Counted from the first letter of the stretch, positions 8,326 through 14,091 are shown. The stretch: DNA of 19,090 nt from Gemmatimonadota bacterium (GCA_003221075.1 QHUF01000059.1:1-19090); one strand, 5' to 3'. Translations and numbers: made by a program. The notes: generated by a model from the sequence alone, not told the origin.

Positions 8326-8612
8326 TTGTCGGAGCTTGAATCTTTCTTTGGCGACGGCTTCGAGTCGCCGGGCTTCGCAGTCTTCTCGGCTTTCTCGGCC
8401 GTATGGTCGGCTTTCTCCGTTGCTCCCGCGGGCCGTTTGTAATCGGTGGCGTAGAACCCGGAGCCCTTGAAATGAACGCCGGCGCCGCCCGAGATCAGCC
8501 GCTCCGCGCGCTTGCCGCACACCGGGCATTTCGCGTGGCGCTTACTCGTGATGCGGGGAAACGTCTTCTCAAACAGGTGCCCGTTCGGGCACTTGTATTC
8601 GTAGGTCGGCAT
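8322..8612 (-). CDS. FmdB-family zinc-ribbon protein with charged tail
   Basis: Small putative regulatory protein of the FmdB/CxxC_CxxC_SSSS type; the molecular function is not established for the family. The family start MPTYEYKCPNGHLFE and the later HAKCPVCGKRAERLISGG and HFKGSGFYATDY are all present. The first knuckle has Cys8 but no second Cys; CPNGH replaces the usual CxxC-GH, so His12 may be the fourth ligand with Cys29 and Cys32. Residues 61-96 form a low-complexity Lys/Glu/Asp/Ser tail that is probably disordered. The ATG at 8612 follows the Fe-S gene by 11 bases and the stop overlaps argS. It is 96 residues, within the family range. Confidence 0.87.
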   Translation of the reverse strand: MPTYEYKCPNGHLFEKTFPRITSKRHAKCPVCGKRAERLISGGAGVHFKGSGFYATDYKRPAGATEKADHTAEKAEKTAKPGDSKPSPKKDSSSDK

Positions 8613-8623
8613 CGGCGGACAAC

Positions 8624-8863
8624 TTAATCAGTCTTCTGCTTGCGCACGAATTGGAGGGCGCCCGAGGGACACCGCATCACCTGTTCCGCCACCACATCCG
8701 GCGGCTTGAGCTCCGGCCGGATCCACCGCTTGCGCTTGATATCGAACACGTCGGGCAGTCCACGAACGCACACGCCGGAATGAATGCACACATCGGGGTC
8801 GAACGTGACGGCGATGCCGTCGGCTTCGTAGGTTTGGCGGCGCTTTGACATGGGACGAGTCAT
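8624..8863 (-). CDS. Divergent [4Fe-4S] mono-cluster protein (Fer4_19/YjdI-like)
   Basis: A 79-residue small iron-sulfur protein, probably an electron carrier. The pattern DPDVCIHSGVCVRGLPDVFD followed by VMRCPSGAL is that of the divergent mono-cluster family. Visible Cys are 26, 32 and 65; only three are seen, as in other members, so the fourth ligand may be His28 or a non-Cys group. The N-terminus is basic (MTRPMSKRRQ). The ATG at 8863 is preceded by GAGG at 8869-8872, which overlaps the stop of the upstream membrane-protein gene. A second in-frame ATG at 8851 would remove four residues. Its frame stays open upstream through the Pro-rich tail of the neighbour, which matters for a possible slippage fusion. 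Confidence 0.88.
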   Translation of the reverse strand: MTRPMSKRRQTYEADGIAVTFDPDVCIHSGVCVRGLPDVFDIKRKRWIRPELKPPDVVAEQVMRCPSGALQFVRKQKTD

Positions 8864-8868
8864 GAGCG

Positions 8869-8872
8869 CCTC
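8869..8872 (-). promoter_or_regulatory. Ribosome binding site of the Fe-S gene
   Basis: GAGG on the minus strand, five bases before the ATG at 8863 and embedded in the stop codon of the 70-residue membrane protein. It supports the short start over the upstream open frame. Confidence 0.65.
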
Positions 8873-9083
8873 ATCGCCGGGGGGACGGGGGGGGCGGTGC
8901 GGGAGGCGGTGGCGCCACCTCCTGCTGTTTCGCGCGGTAGATCGAAACCAAGCCGCGAATGATGAAGAAGACACCGAGGGCGTCGAAGAAGATGCTGATC
9001 ACGCCGAAATCGCCGCGGAATACGGAGTCGCCACGCACGAGTCCGATCGCGATGATGACCGCGCCCCAGAAGATGCTCTTCAT
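8871..9083 (-). CDS. 70-residue membrane protein with Pro-rich tail
   Basis: Not recognised. The first helix spans about residues 4-16 (IFWGAVIIAIGLV), a short polar loop with RGDSVFRGD follows, and a second hydrophobic span lies at about 27-46 (GVISIFFDALGVFFIIRGL). Then come YRAKQQE and a Pro/Ala tail (APPPPAPPPPSPRR) encoded by C-runs of eight and six. Both ends probably face the same side. The ATG at 9083 has AGGA about ten bases upstream. The gene starts 39 bases after the nuclease-like gene and ends eight bases before the Fe-S start. The order suggests a membrane partner for one of these small proteins, which is inference only. Confidence 0.7.
   Translation of the reverse strand: MKSIFWGAVIIAIGLVRGDSVFRGDFGVISIFFDALGVFFIIRGLVSIYRAKQQEVAPPPPAPPPPSPRR
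8879..8903 (+). other. G-quadruplex-capable G tract (G6, G8, G3)
   Basis: On the plus strand, six Gs (8879-8884), eight Gs (8887-8894) and three Gs (8901-8903) give four G-triplets with short loops. This strand is the template for the minus-strand genes, and the tract encodes the Pro-rich tail of the 70-residue membrane protein. Confidence 0.7.
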
Positions 9084-9122
9084 AAACGGGTTTCCTGGCT
9101 CGAGGAGCTACCAATGTAATGT

Positions 9123-9518
9123 CTAGCCCTGGCTCCGCGTGAGCCGCAGCTCCGCCCACGCGACCTCGCGGGCTTCAATCACCGCGCGGACCTGGCGTTC
9201 GCGCGGCGTCAGCGGCGCGCCACCCGTCTTCACCTCGAGAAATACGACCCGCCGCACCTCACCCGCCGAGAGCCCGTCGAACACGACGAGGTCGACCGGA
9301 CTACCGAGAAAGCGCGCGTCCTTGGGATTGAACCCAAATTCGGGGAGATAGGGGACGAGCTGCTCGTGCACCTTGCCGGCCGTGACGGCCAGGCTGCGTT
9401 GCACGGCATCTTCACGAATCGCGGCGCTGTAGCGGAGCTTCCAGACGAGAAAGTAGAGCCACGCGATCACGATGCCGATCGCGATGCCGAGGACGAGACC
9501 GCCGAATTCGTGAGCCAT
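9123..9518 (-). CDS. Membrane-anchored Holliday-junction-resolvase-related nuclease-like protein
   Basis: It matches the predicted endonuclease family distantly related to archaeal Holliday junction resolvase and Mrr-type enzymes (PF10107/COG4741 type). Activity has not been established to my knowledge. Residues 5-26 form one N-terminal membrane helix (GGLVLGIAIGIVIAWLYFLV). The soluble part has the PD-(D/E)xK-like pattern RFLGSPVDLVVFDGL with Asp76, then VVFLEVKTGGAPLTPRERQ with Glu95 and Lys97, followed by a VIEAREVAW helix end. A membrane anchor on a nuclease-like fold is odd but usual in this family. It is 131 residues, with ATG at 9518. The Shine-Dalgarno is weak, and the gene lies 18 bases after the upstream membrane gene. 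Confidence 0.83.
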   Translation of the reverse strand: MAHEFGGLVLGIAIGIVIAWLYFLVWKLRYSAAIREDAVQRSLAVTAGKVHEQLVPYLPEFGFNPKDARFLGSPVDLVVFDGLSAGEVRRVVFLEVKTGGAPLTPRERQVRAVIEAREVAWAELRLTRSQG

Positions 9519-9536
9519 GACGGGAAAGATGCAACC

Positions 9537-10043
9537 TTACGGCTGGACGCGTTGCTCCCAGCTCTGAAGCCGCGGCTCGGCGCGGGCCGCCAGGCGGAAG
9601 GATCCGACAATCAAGAGCCCAAAGATGAGCAGCACCGCCGCGAGCAGCCGCGGTCGCCAGGGTCTGATCGGGGGAGCAAACCCCGCGAGCCCGAGCGCCG
9701 CGACCAGCACGACGATGGCATCGAAGCTGGCGCGCTGCCAGTAATCGCCGTTGAGATGCAACCACATCCCGAACTCGTCGAACGTGAGCCCGAGACCGAT
9801 CCCGTAGACCACCGCGGCCGCCGGTCCAGCCGGACCGGAGCTGAATAGCAGGTACGCCCCCACGCCGGCGAGGAGGAAGATGCCGTAGTTCAGATGGTGC
9901 ACGTGGGTATCGTGTACGTGGAAAAAGATGTTGGGCATGCGGTGCAGCGCGATCAGGATACTGACGAGGCGAGCCAGGACGAAGGTGAGCATCAGGCTCA
10001 AGAGGACGAGCCGGGCGAGCGGGCGGGCATTCGAGGGGAGCAT
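9537..10043 (-). CDS. Polytopic membrane protein with conserved-looking His/Asp cluster
   Basis: Function unknown. The protein is 168 residues with about five hydrophobic spans (near 10-33, 53-67, 74-88, 107-123 and 132-149). Two polar motifs stand out: NIFFHVHDTHVHHLNYG at 38-54, with five His and one Asp, and GLTFDEFGMWLHLNGDYW at 85-102. I recall similar HH...G and LTxDEFxxWLxLxxxYW patterns in uncharacterised actinobacterial membrane proteins, but cannot verify that here. The pattern could bind a metal or form an active site in the membrane. The ATG at 10043 has a good AAGGGAG at 10047-10053. It starts 46 bases after the TIM-barrel cassette and is followed closely by the nuclease-like gene. 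Confidence 0.8.
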   Translation of the reverse strand: MLPSNARPLARLVLLSLMLTFVLARLVSILIALHRMPNIFFHVHDTHVHHLNYGIFLLAGVGAYLLFSSGPAGPAAAVVYGIGLGLTFDEFGMWLHLNGDYWQRASFDAIVVLVAALGLAGFAPPIRPWRPRLLAAVLLIFGLLIVGSFRLAARAEPRLQSWEQRVQP

Positions 10044-10046
10044 GGG

Positions 10047-10053
10047 CTCCCTT
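10047..10053 (-). promoter_or_regulatory. Strong ribosome binding site of the His-rich membrane protein
   Basis: AAGGGAG on the minus strand, three bases before the ATG at 10043. The 46-base gap here contains no convincing terminator, so read-through from the sugar cassette is possible. Confidence 0.6.
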
Positions 10054-10089
10054 CAAGACTCTACGAGTGCCTCCGCGGACACAGGCCGC

Positions 10090-10983
10090 TCAGACGGAGC
10101 ACACCTCTACGGCCTCTTTCAGGGAACGCAAGGGCTCGCGGGTCGGCACGAATTCATGGGCCACATAGCCCTCAAACCCGGTATCGGCGATCGCCCGCGC
10201 GACCGCGCGATAGTTGAGCTCCTGCGTGTCGTCCAGCTCGTGGCGTCCGGGCACGCCCCCGGTATGGAAGTGCCCGATATGACTCGCGTGCTCGCGGATC
10301 GTGCGAATCACGTCCCCTTCCATTATCTGCATGTGATAGATGTCGTACAGCAGCTTCACGCGCGGTGAGCCCACGGCCGCGATGATGCTCGCCCCGAACG
10401 CGGTCCGATCGCCCTGGTAATCCTTATGGTCTACTTTGCTGTTGAGGAGCTCCACACAAATCGTCACGCCGTACCGCTCGGCCGACGGCGCGATGCGCTT
10501 CAGTCCCGTCACACACGCGTCCGTGGCCTGCGCGTCGCTGCGCCCCTGCCGGTTGCCGAACATCGCGATGAGGTTGGGCACGCCATGCTGCTGCGCCAAC
10601 GGCAGCGCACGCTCCAGTTCGCCCACGAGCAAATCGTGGTTCGCCGGATCATTGAAGCCCCGCGGGATGAAGTCGTCCCGCCGCGCGGCGTACCCCATGG
10701 AGCAGACCAGACCGTGCTGCCGGACAATCGGCCAATCATCAGAGGTGAGCAGGTCGATGCCGGCGAGGCCCATGGCCTTCCCGGCTTCGCACAAATCGGG
10801 CAGGGGGATGGACCGGTAGCACCAGCGGCTGGCTGACTGCTTGAGGCGGCCGCTGGGCCGATGGGCGGTTGGGCGGATGGGCGGTGCAATCGCCGCAATG
10901 CCAGCCGCCGCGACCGTTGAGAGAATCGCGTCTCGCCGCGTTATCGACCGCCCATCAGCCCATCGGCCCATCCGCCCATCCAT
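10090..10983 (-). CDS. Exported hydroxypyruvate-isomerase-like TIM-barrel protein
   Basis: Sugar isomerase/epimerase of the xylose-isomerase-like barrel superfamily, closest in motifs to hydroxypyruvate isomerase: CVELLNSKVDHKDYQGDRTA, LLYDIYHMQIMEGDVI, HIGHFHTGGVPGR, TQELNYRAVARAI and YVAHEF. The metal ligands of the family (Glu, Asp, His, Glu) appear present. A twin-arginine signal is visible at about residues 13-35 (SITRRDAILSTVAAAGIAAI), so it probably acts in the periplasm, unlike cytoplasmic Hyi. The length is 297. The ATG at 10983 is supported by GGAG seven bases upstream and lies one base after the previous stop. The first 12 codons and the linker after the signal are both built from octamer repeats in inverted orientation, so the mRNA start region could fold into a long hairpin. 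The true substrate is unknown. Confidence 0.87.
   Translation of the reverse strand: MDGRMGRWADGRSITRRDAILSTVAAAGIAAIAPPIRPTAHRPSGRLKQSASRWCYRSIPLPDLCEAGKAMGLAGIDLLTSDDWPIVRQHGLVCSMGYAARRDDFIPRGFNDPANHDLLVGELERALPLAQQHGVPNLIAMFGNRQGRSDAQATDACVTGLKRIAPSAERYGVTICVELLNSKVDHKDYQGDRTAFGASIIAAVGSPRVKLLYDIYHMQIMEGDVIRTIREHASHIGHFHTGGVPGRHELDDTQELNYRAVARAIADTGFEGYVAHEFVPTREPLRSLKEAVEVCSV
10852..10883. repeat. Octamer array, left arm of inverted repeat (4 x 8 bp)
   Basis: Four consecutive octamers on the plus strand: GCTGGGCC, GATGGGCG, GTTGGGCG, GATGGGCG. It pairs with 10949-10980 across a 65-bp spacer; 27 of 32 positions match as inverted copies. In the gene it encodes the Pro/Arg linker (PIRPTAHRPSG) after the Tat signal. 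Confidence 0.92.
10949..10980. repeat. Octamer array, right arm of inverted repeat (4 x 8 bp)
   Basis: Read on the minus strand the four octamers are GATGGGCG, GATGGGCC, GATGGGCT and GATGGGCG, directly after the ATG at 10983. They encode MDGRMGRWADGR, the n-region of the Tat signal. Each octamer carries an ATG, in rotating frames because 8 is not a multiple of 3. Confidence 0.92.
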
Positions 10984-10984
10984 A

Positions 10985-11749
10985 TCAAAACTCCAGAGAC
11001 TTCAGGTACCGAGCGCTCGTCGCAATGTCTTCGAACGGCTGCGGCGGCTGATCGTGCTCGACGATGAAGTGCTTGATGCCCGCCTGATCCTTCTTCGCAA
11101 AGATGCGCTTCCAGTCGATCTTCCCCTGCCCTACGTCGACCATCTTATGCTCCGGGGGACCCGCGGAGTCCTTCACGTGGACCAGCGGAACGCGGCCCGG
11201 CCAGCGGGCGAAATACGCGAGCGGGTCCTGGCCCGCCTTGGTGATCCAGTAGAGATCGATTTCGAGCTGCACGAGCTTGGGATCGGTGTTCTGGAGCAGC
11301 ACGTCGTAGGGGATCTGCCCGTCGAGCTTCGGGAATTCGAAATCGTGGTTGTGATAGGCGAACTGGATTCCGGCATCGTGCGCGGCCTGACCCGCGTGGT
11401 TGAAGACCTGCGCGAAGTTCTTCCAGTCGTCCAACGTCTTGCGCCGTTCCGCGGGAATGAATGGCATGACGATGTACTCGTGCCCGATCGTCTTGGCCGC
11501 GTCGAGCGCCGCCTTCCATTGATCGTCGCTCTCGAACGGGACGTGCGTGGAGGGGGCCGAGAGTCCGTGTCGGTCGAGGATCGCCCTCACGTCGGCCGGC
11601 GAATGATTGTGGTAGCCGGCGAACTCGGCCTCCTGGTGGCCGCCCTCCGCGGCGCGGGCCGTGCGCAGTGCGCCGGGACACGCGATGGCGATCCCCGCCG
11701 CGGCCAGTGTCTTTACGAACTCCCGTCTATCACTGCGCACGCTTTTCAC
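10985..11749 (-). CDS. Exported sugar phosphate isomerase/epimerase-like protein, N-terminally shortened barrel
   Basis: Xylose-isomerase-like TIM-barrel protein of 254 residues. A textbook twin-arginine signal (SDRREFVKTLAAAG, residues 6-19) ends at ARA-AE near residue 33. Family marks are AEFAGYHNHSPADVRAILDRHG, SAPSTHVPFE, IGHEYIVMPFI, FAYHNHDFEF, EIDLYWITKAGQDP, VPLVHVKDS and FIVEHDQP. The catalytic and metal-site half therefore looks intact. However, members I recall have about 35-40 residues with the LQLYTVRD strand and first helix between the signal and the EFAGY motif; here they are absent. The start is GTG at 11749, forming GTGA with the GMC stop, and has AGGAG six bases upstream. 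It is the third gene of the sugar-oxidation cassette. It could be functional in an altered form, or be decaying. Confidence 0.85.
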   Translation of the reverse strand: MKSVRSDRREFVKTLAAAGIAIACPGALRTARAAEGGHQEAEFAGYHNHSPADVRAILDRHGLSAPSTHVPFESDDQWKAALDAAKTIGHEYIVMPFIPAERRKTLDDWKNFAQVFNHAGQAAHDAGIQFAYHNHDFEFPKLDGQIPYDVLLQNTDPKLVQLEIDLYWITKAGQDPLAYFARWPGRVPLVHVKDSAGPPEHKMVDVGQGKIDWKRIFAKKDQAGIKHFIVEHDQPPQPFEDIATSARYLKSLEF

Positions 11750-13410
11750 AGTTCTCTCCTTTTCATCGCGTCCACGGCGTAAGCCGCCGCGCGCGCGGTG
11801 AGTGCCATGTAGGTGATCGATGGATTCTGACACGCTGTCGACGCCATGCAGGCGCCGTCGGTGATGAACAGATTCGGGACATCCCAGCTCTGATTGTGCG
11901 CGTTCAGCACCGATGTCTTGGGGTCCTTGCCCATCCGCGCCGTGCCCATCTCGTGAATGACGAGTCCGGGTGGGTTGTTGCTCGTATACGGCTGGATGTC
12001 GTGCGCCCCCGCCTCGGCGAGCATCTCCGCGGCGGTGATGGACATGTCGTGCACCAGGGCGGTTTCGTTCTCGCCATACGCGCAACTGATCCGGGCGACG
12101 GGAATGCCCCAGGCGTCCACCTTGGTCTTGTCGATCTCGACGACATTCTCCTCTTTGGGAAGCATTTCGCCGAAGCCGTAGAAGCTGAATCCCCAGGGAC
12201 CAGGCTTGCGGAGCGACTTCTTGAAGTCGGCCCCGAAACCGGCCTGCTCCGTGCCGCGTCCCCAGTCGGAGCGGCCGCCGCCGCCCTGGAACCCGTAGCC
12301 GCGGAGGAATTTGGACTTGCCCTTCCCGATGTTGCGGAAGCGCGGCACGTAGATCCCGTTGGGACGATTACCGATGGAGTCGCGATCGAGCGGTCCATCG
12401 ATCCGGCCGTTCGCGCCGCCGCCCATGATGTGATCCATCAGGTTCTTGCCGACCTGACCACTGGAATTCGCGAACCCGTTTCCGGAATTGAGCAGGATCC
12501 GTGCCGATTCGATCGTGGACGCGCACAGGAAGATGATGCGCGCCTGGAACTCGATCGCGTGTTTCGTCTGCCCGTCGATGACGCGTACACCCGTGGCGCG
12601 GCCGCGGCGCTTGTCGTAGGTGATGCTGTGGACCACGCTGTAGGGCCGCAGCGTGAGGCGCCCGGTCGCCTGCGCGGCCGGCAGCGTCGCATTGACGCTC
12701 GAGAAGTACGAGCGCGTGATGCAGCCGCGGTGGCACGGCCCGCAGTAGTGACAGGCGGCGCGGCCGTTGTGCGGCTCGGTCAGCACGGCGCAGCGGCCGA
12801 TTGTGACCATCCGTTCGCCCGGCCACGCGCGGCCGACCGCTTCACGGACCGATTGCTCGACGCAGTTCAGCGCCATCGGCTTGAGGAATTTGCCGTCGGG
12901 GAGCTGCGGCAGCCCTTCCGCCTGGCCGCTGATGCCGACGAAGGTCTCGACGTGGTCGTACCAGGGGGCAATGTCCGCGTACCGAATCGGCCAGTCGACG
13001 CCGATGCCTTCGCGCGCGTTCGCCTCGAAGTCGAGGTCGCTCCAGCGATAGACCTGCCGGCCCCACATGATCGAGCGCCCGCCCACCTGGCGGCCGCGAA
13101 TCCACGAGAATGGCTTGTCGGCGGGCGTGGTGTAGGGATTCTCGAGGTCGTTCACGAAAAACTTGTAGGCCATCTCATCGCAGGCGTAGCACTGTTGCTG
13201 GATGGGCTGTTCCTTGGAGAGTCGCTTGCGGTCGCCCATGCCGCGGAACTTCATCTCCCACATCGGCACGTGCTCGACGTAGTCCGTCTCGGGGTTGATC
13301 GGTCTGCCGGCCTCGAGCACGAGCGTCTGCAGGCCACGCTCGGTCAGCTCCTTCGCCGCCCAGCCGCCCGACATGCCCGACCCTATCACAATGGCGTCGT
13401 AGGTTTTCAT
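11746..13410 (-). CDS. GMC-family flavoprotein, large subunit of a sugar/glycoside dehydrogenase
   Basis: FAD-dependent oxidoreductase of 554 residues that would oxidise a hydroxyl of a sugar, glycoside or polyol. The Rossmann FAD site is YDAIVIGSGMSGGWAAKEL at 4-22, with VLEAG at the strand end. GGRSIMWGR lies at about 110-118. The GMC C-terminal part has HEMGTARMG (His486) and TACQNPSITYMAL (Asn529), the catalytic His/Asn pair. Residues 220-230 carry Cys220, Cys223, Cys226 and Cys230, a spacing that could hold an Fe-S cluster. No export signal is present. The ATG at 13410 overlaps the small-subunit stop as ATGA. Gluconate, glucose, fructose and glucoside-3-dehydrogenase relatives are all possible; the neighbouring isomerases favour a sugar substrate. 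Confidence 0.92.
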   Translation of the reverse strand: MKTYDAIVIGSGMSGGWAAKELTERGLQTLVLEAGRPINPETDYVEHVPMWEMKFRGMGDRKRLSKEQPIQQQCYACDEMAYKFFVNDLENPYTTPADKPFSWIRGRQVGGRSIMWGRQVYRWSDLDFEANAREGIGVDWPIRYADIAPWYDHVETFVGISGQAEGLPQLPDGKFLKPMALNCVEQSVREAVGRAWPGERMVTIGRCAVLTEPHNGRAACHYCGPCHRGCITRSYFSSVNATLPAAQATGRLTLRPYSVVHSITYDKRRGRATGVRVIDGQTKHAIEFQARIIFLCASTIESARILLNSGNGFANSSGQVGKNLMDHIMGGGANGRIDGPLDRDSIGNRPNGIYVPRFRNIGKGKSKFLRGYGFQGGGGRSDWGRGTEQAGFGADFKKSLRKPGPWGFSFYGFGEMLPKEENVVEIDKTKVDAWGIPVARISCAYGENETALVHDMSITAAEMLAEAGAHDIQPYTSNNPPGLVIHEMGTARMGKDPKTSVLNAHNQSWDVPNLFITDGACMASTACQNPSITYMALTARAAAYAVDAMKRREL

Positions 13411-13949
13411 GGTGCGAGGGGGTAGCAGGGTTCGTAGCGGCCCGGTACGACGCGGTAGTGCAGCTCGGAGGTCGCGCCGACTTCCGACGTGTAGTAGCCA
13501 GTCAACGTCAGCCACTTCATGGCTTGGAAGAAGTTTTTCGATGTATCGCTCTTGGTGTCACGCAGGCGCGCCAGCTCGTAGTCCAGGTCCTCGAGGATTT
13601 CCGTCTGCTGCGCCAGCGTGCAGGCGACGAAGTCTTTCCCAAATGCCGTGCGGCTTCGCTCATCCACGTTCGCGAGGCCAGCAGTGATCATCTGGCGTTG
13701 GTCGTCATCTCCCCAATCGGCCAGCATGACGTCGATGAACGCGGGGACGCCCGCCTCGCGCGCGCCCGGCGTGTCGGTCTTGGGGATGATCAGCTCGGCG
13801 ATGGTGGCGACGGTCTCATTCTGCTGGGGAGTCAACGCGCGCAGCGTTCCGGCGCGCACCTTCTTGTGGACAGCGCGTCCCACCGCAAAAAGCTGATCGG
13901 GGAGCGCGGCCGTCCCGGCGAGCAGAAGGAGTGCTTCACGCCGGTTCAT
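13407..13949 (-). CDS. Gluconate 2-dehydrogenase subunit 3-like small subunit with Tat signal
   Basis: 180-residue partner of the adjacent GMC flavoprotein (PF13618 type). The N-terminus MNRREALLLLAGTAAL has a twin-arginine pair and a hydrophobic core. The family halves follow: LTPQQNETVATIAELIIPKTDTPGAREAGVPAFIDVMLADW at about 39-79, and FFQAMKWLTLTGYYTSEVGA at about 140-159, ending in YRVVPGRYEPC. In characterised FAD-dependent sugar dehydrogenases this subunit carries the large one across the membrane through Tat, and the signal-less GMC gene here fits that. The ATG at 13949 has GAGGAA about nine bases upstream. It is the first gene of its unit, after a 142-bp gap with a hairpin. Confidence 0.92.
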   Translation of the reverse strand: MNRREALLLLAGTAALPDQLFAVGRAVHKKVRAGTLRALTPQQNETVATIAELIIPKTDTPGAREAGVPAFIDVMLADWGDDDQRQMITAGLANVDERSRTAFGKDFVACTLAQQTEILEDLDYELARLRDTKSDTSKNFFQAMKWLTLTGYYTSEVGATSELHYRVVPGRYEPCYPLAP

Positions 13950-13994
13950 CACAGCGATTCCTCGTGAAGAGAGTGCTGAAAGTTGGCACGCAAA

Positions 13995-14024
13995 CGGCCC
14001 GCTGGCCATGTGGCCGGCGGGCCG
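13995..14024 (-). terminator. Hairpin, probable terminator of the upstream unit
   Basis: A 30-base inverted repeat with arms of 13 bases around a four-base loop (ATGT on the plus strand). The plus-strand arms are CGGCCCGCTGGCC and GGCCGGCGGGCCG. In minus-strand RNA there is one A-C mismatch within the stem, then GTTTGCG, so the U-run is poor. It lies 68 bases past the alpha/beta-hydrolase stop and 45 bases before the next ATG. I see no clear -35/-10 in the rest of this 142-bp gap. Confidence 0.5.
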
Positions 14025-14091
14025 GAGTCTGCGGTGAAAGCATCTGCTCGTCAGAATGCGGCGCAGTTCCAATTGAAACGAGCGACCTTGG

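Noticed and set aside
10044..10089. Terminator between the TIM-barrel gene and the membrane protein gene
   Set aside because: Only a four-base stem (ACTC/GAGT) without a T-run is visible.
10852..10980. CRISPR array or microsatellite-only explanation for the octamers
   Set aside because: Units are 8 bp without spacers and form two inverted blocks, not direct repeats with unique spacers.
10841..11782. Plus-strand open frame across both TIM-barrel genes
   Set aside because: It spans two well-supported minus-strand genes and the repeat arms and has no domain of its own.
11668..13425. Long plus-strand open frame of 585 codons opposite the GMC gene
   Set aside because: Shadow of the GMC flavoprotein; the product is low in motifs and rich in Arg/Asp/Val as expected for an antisense frame.
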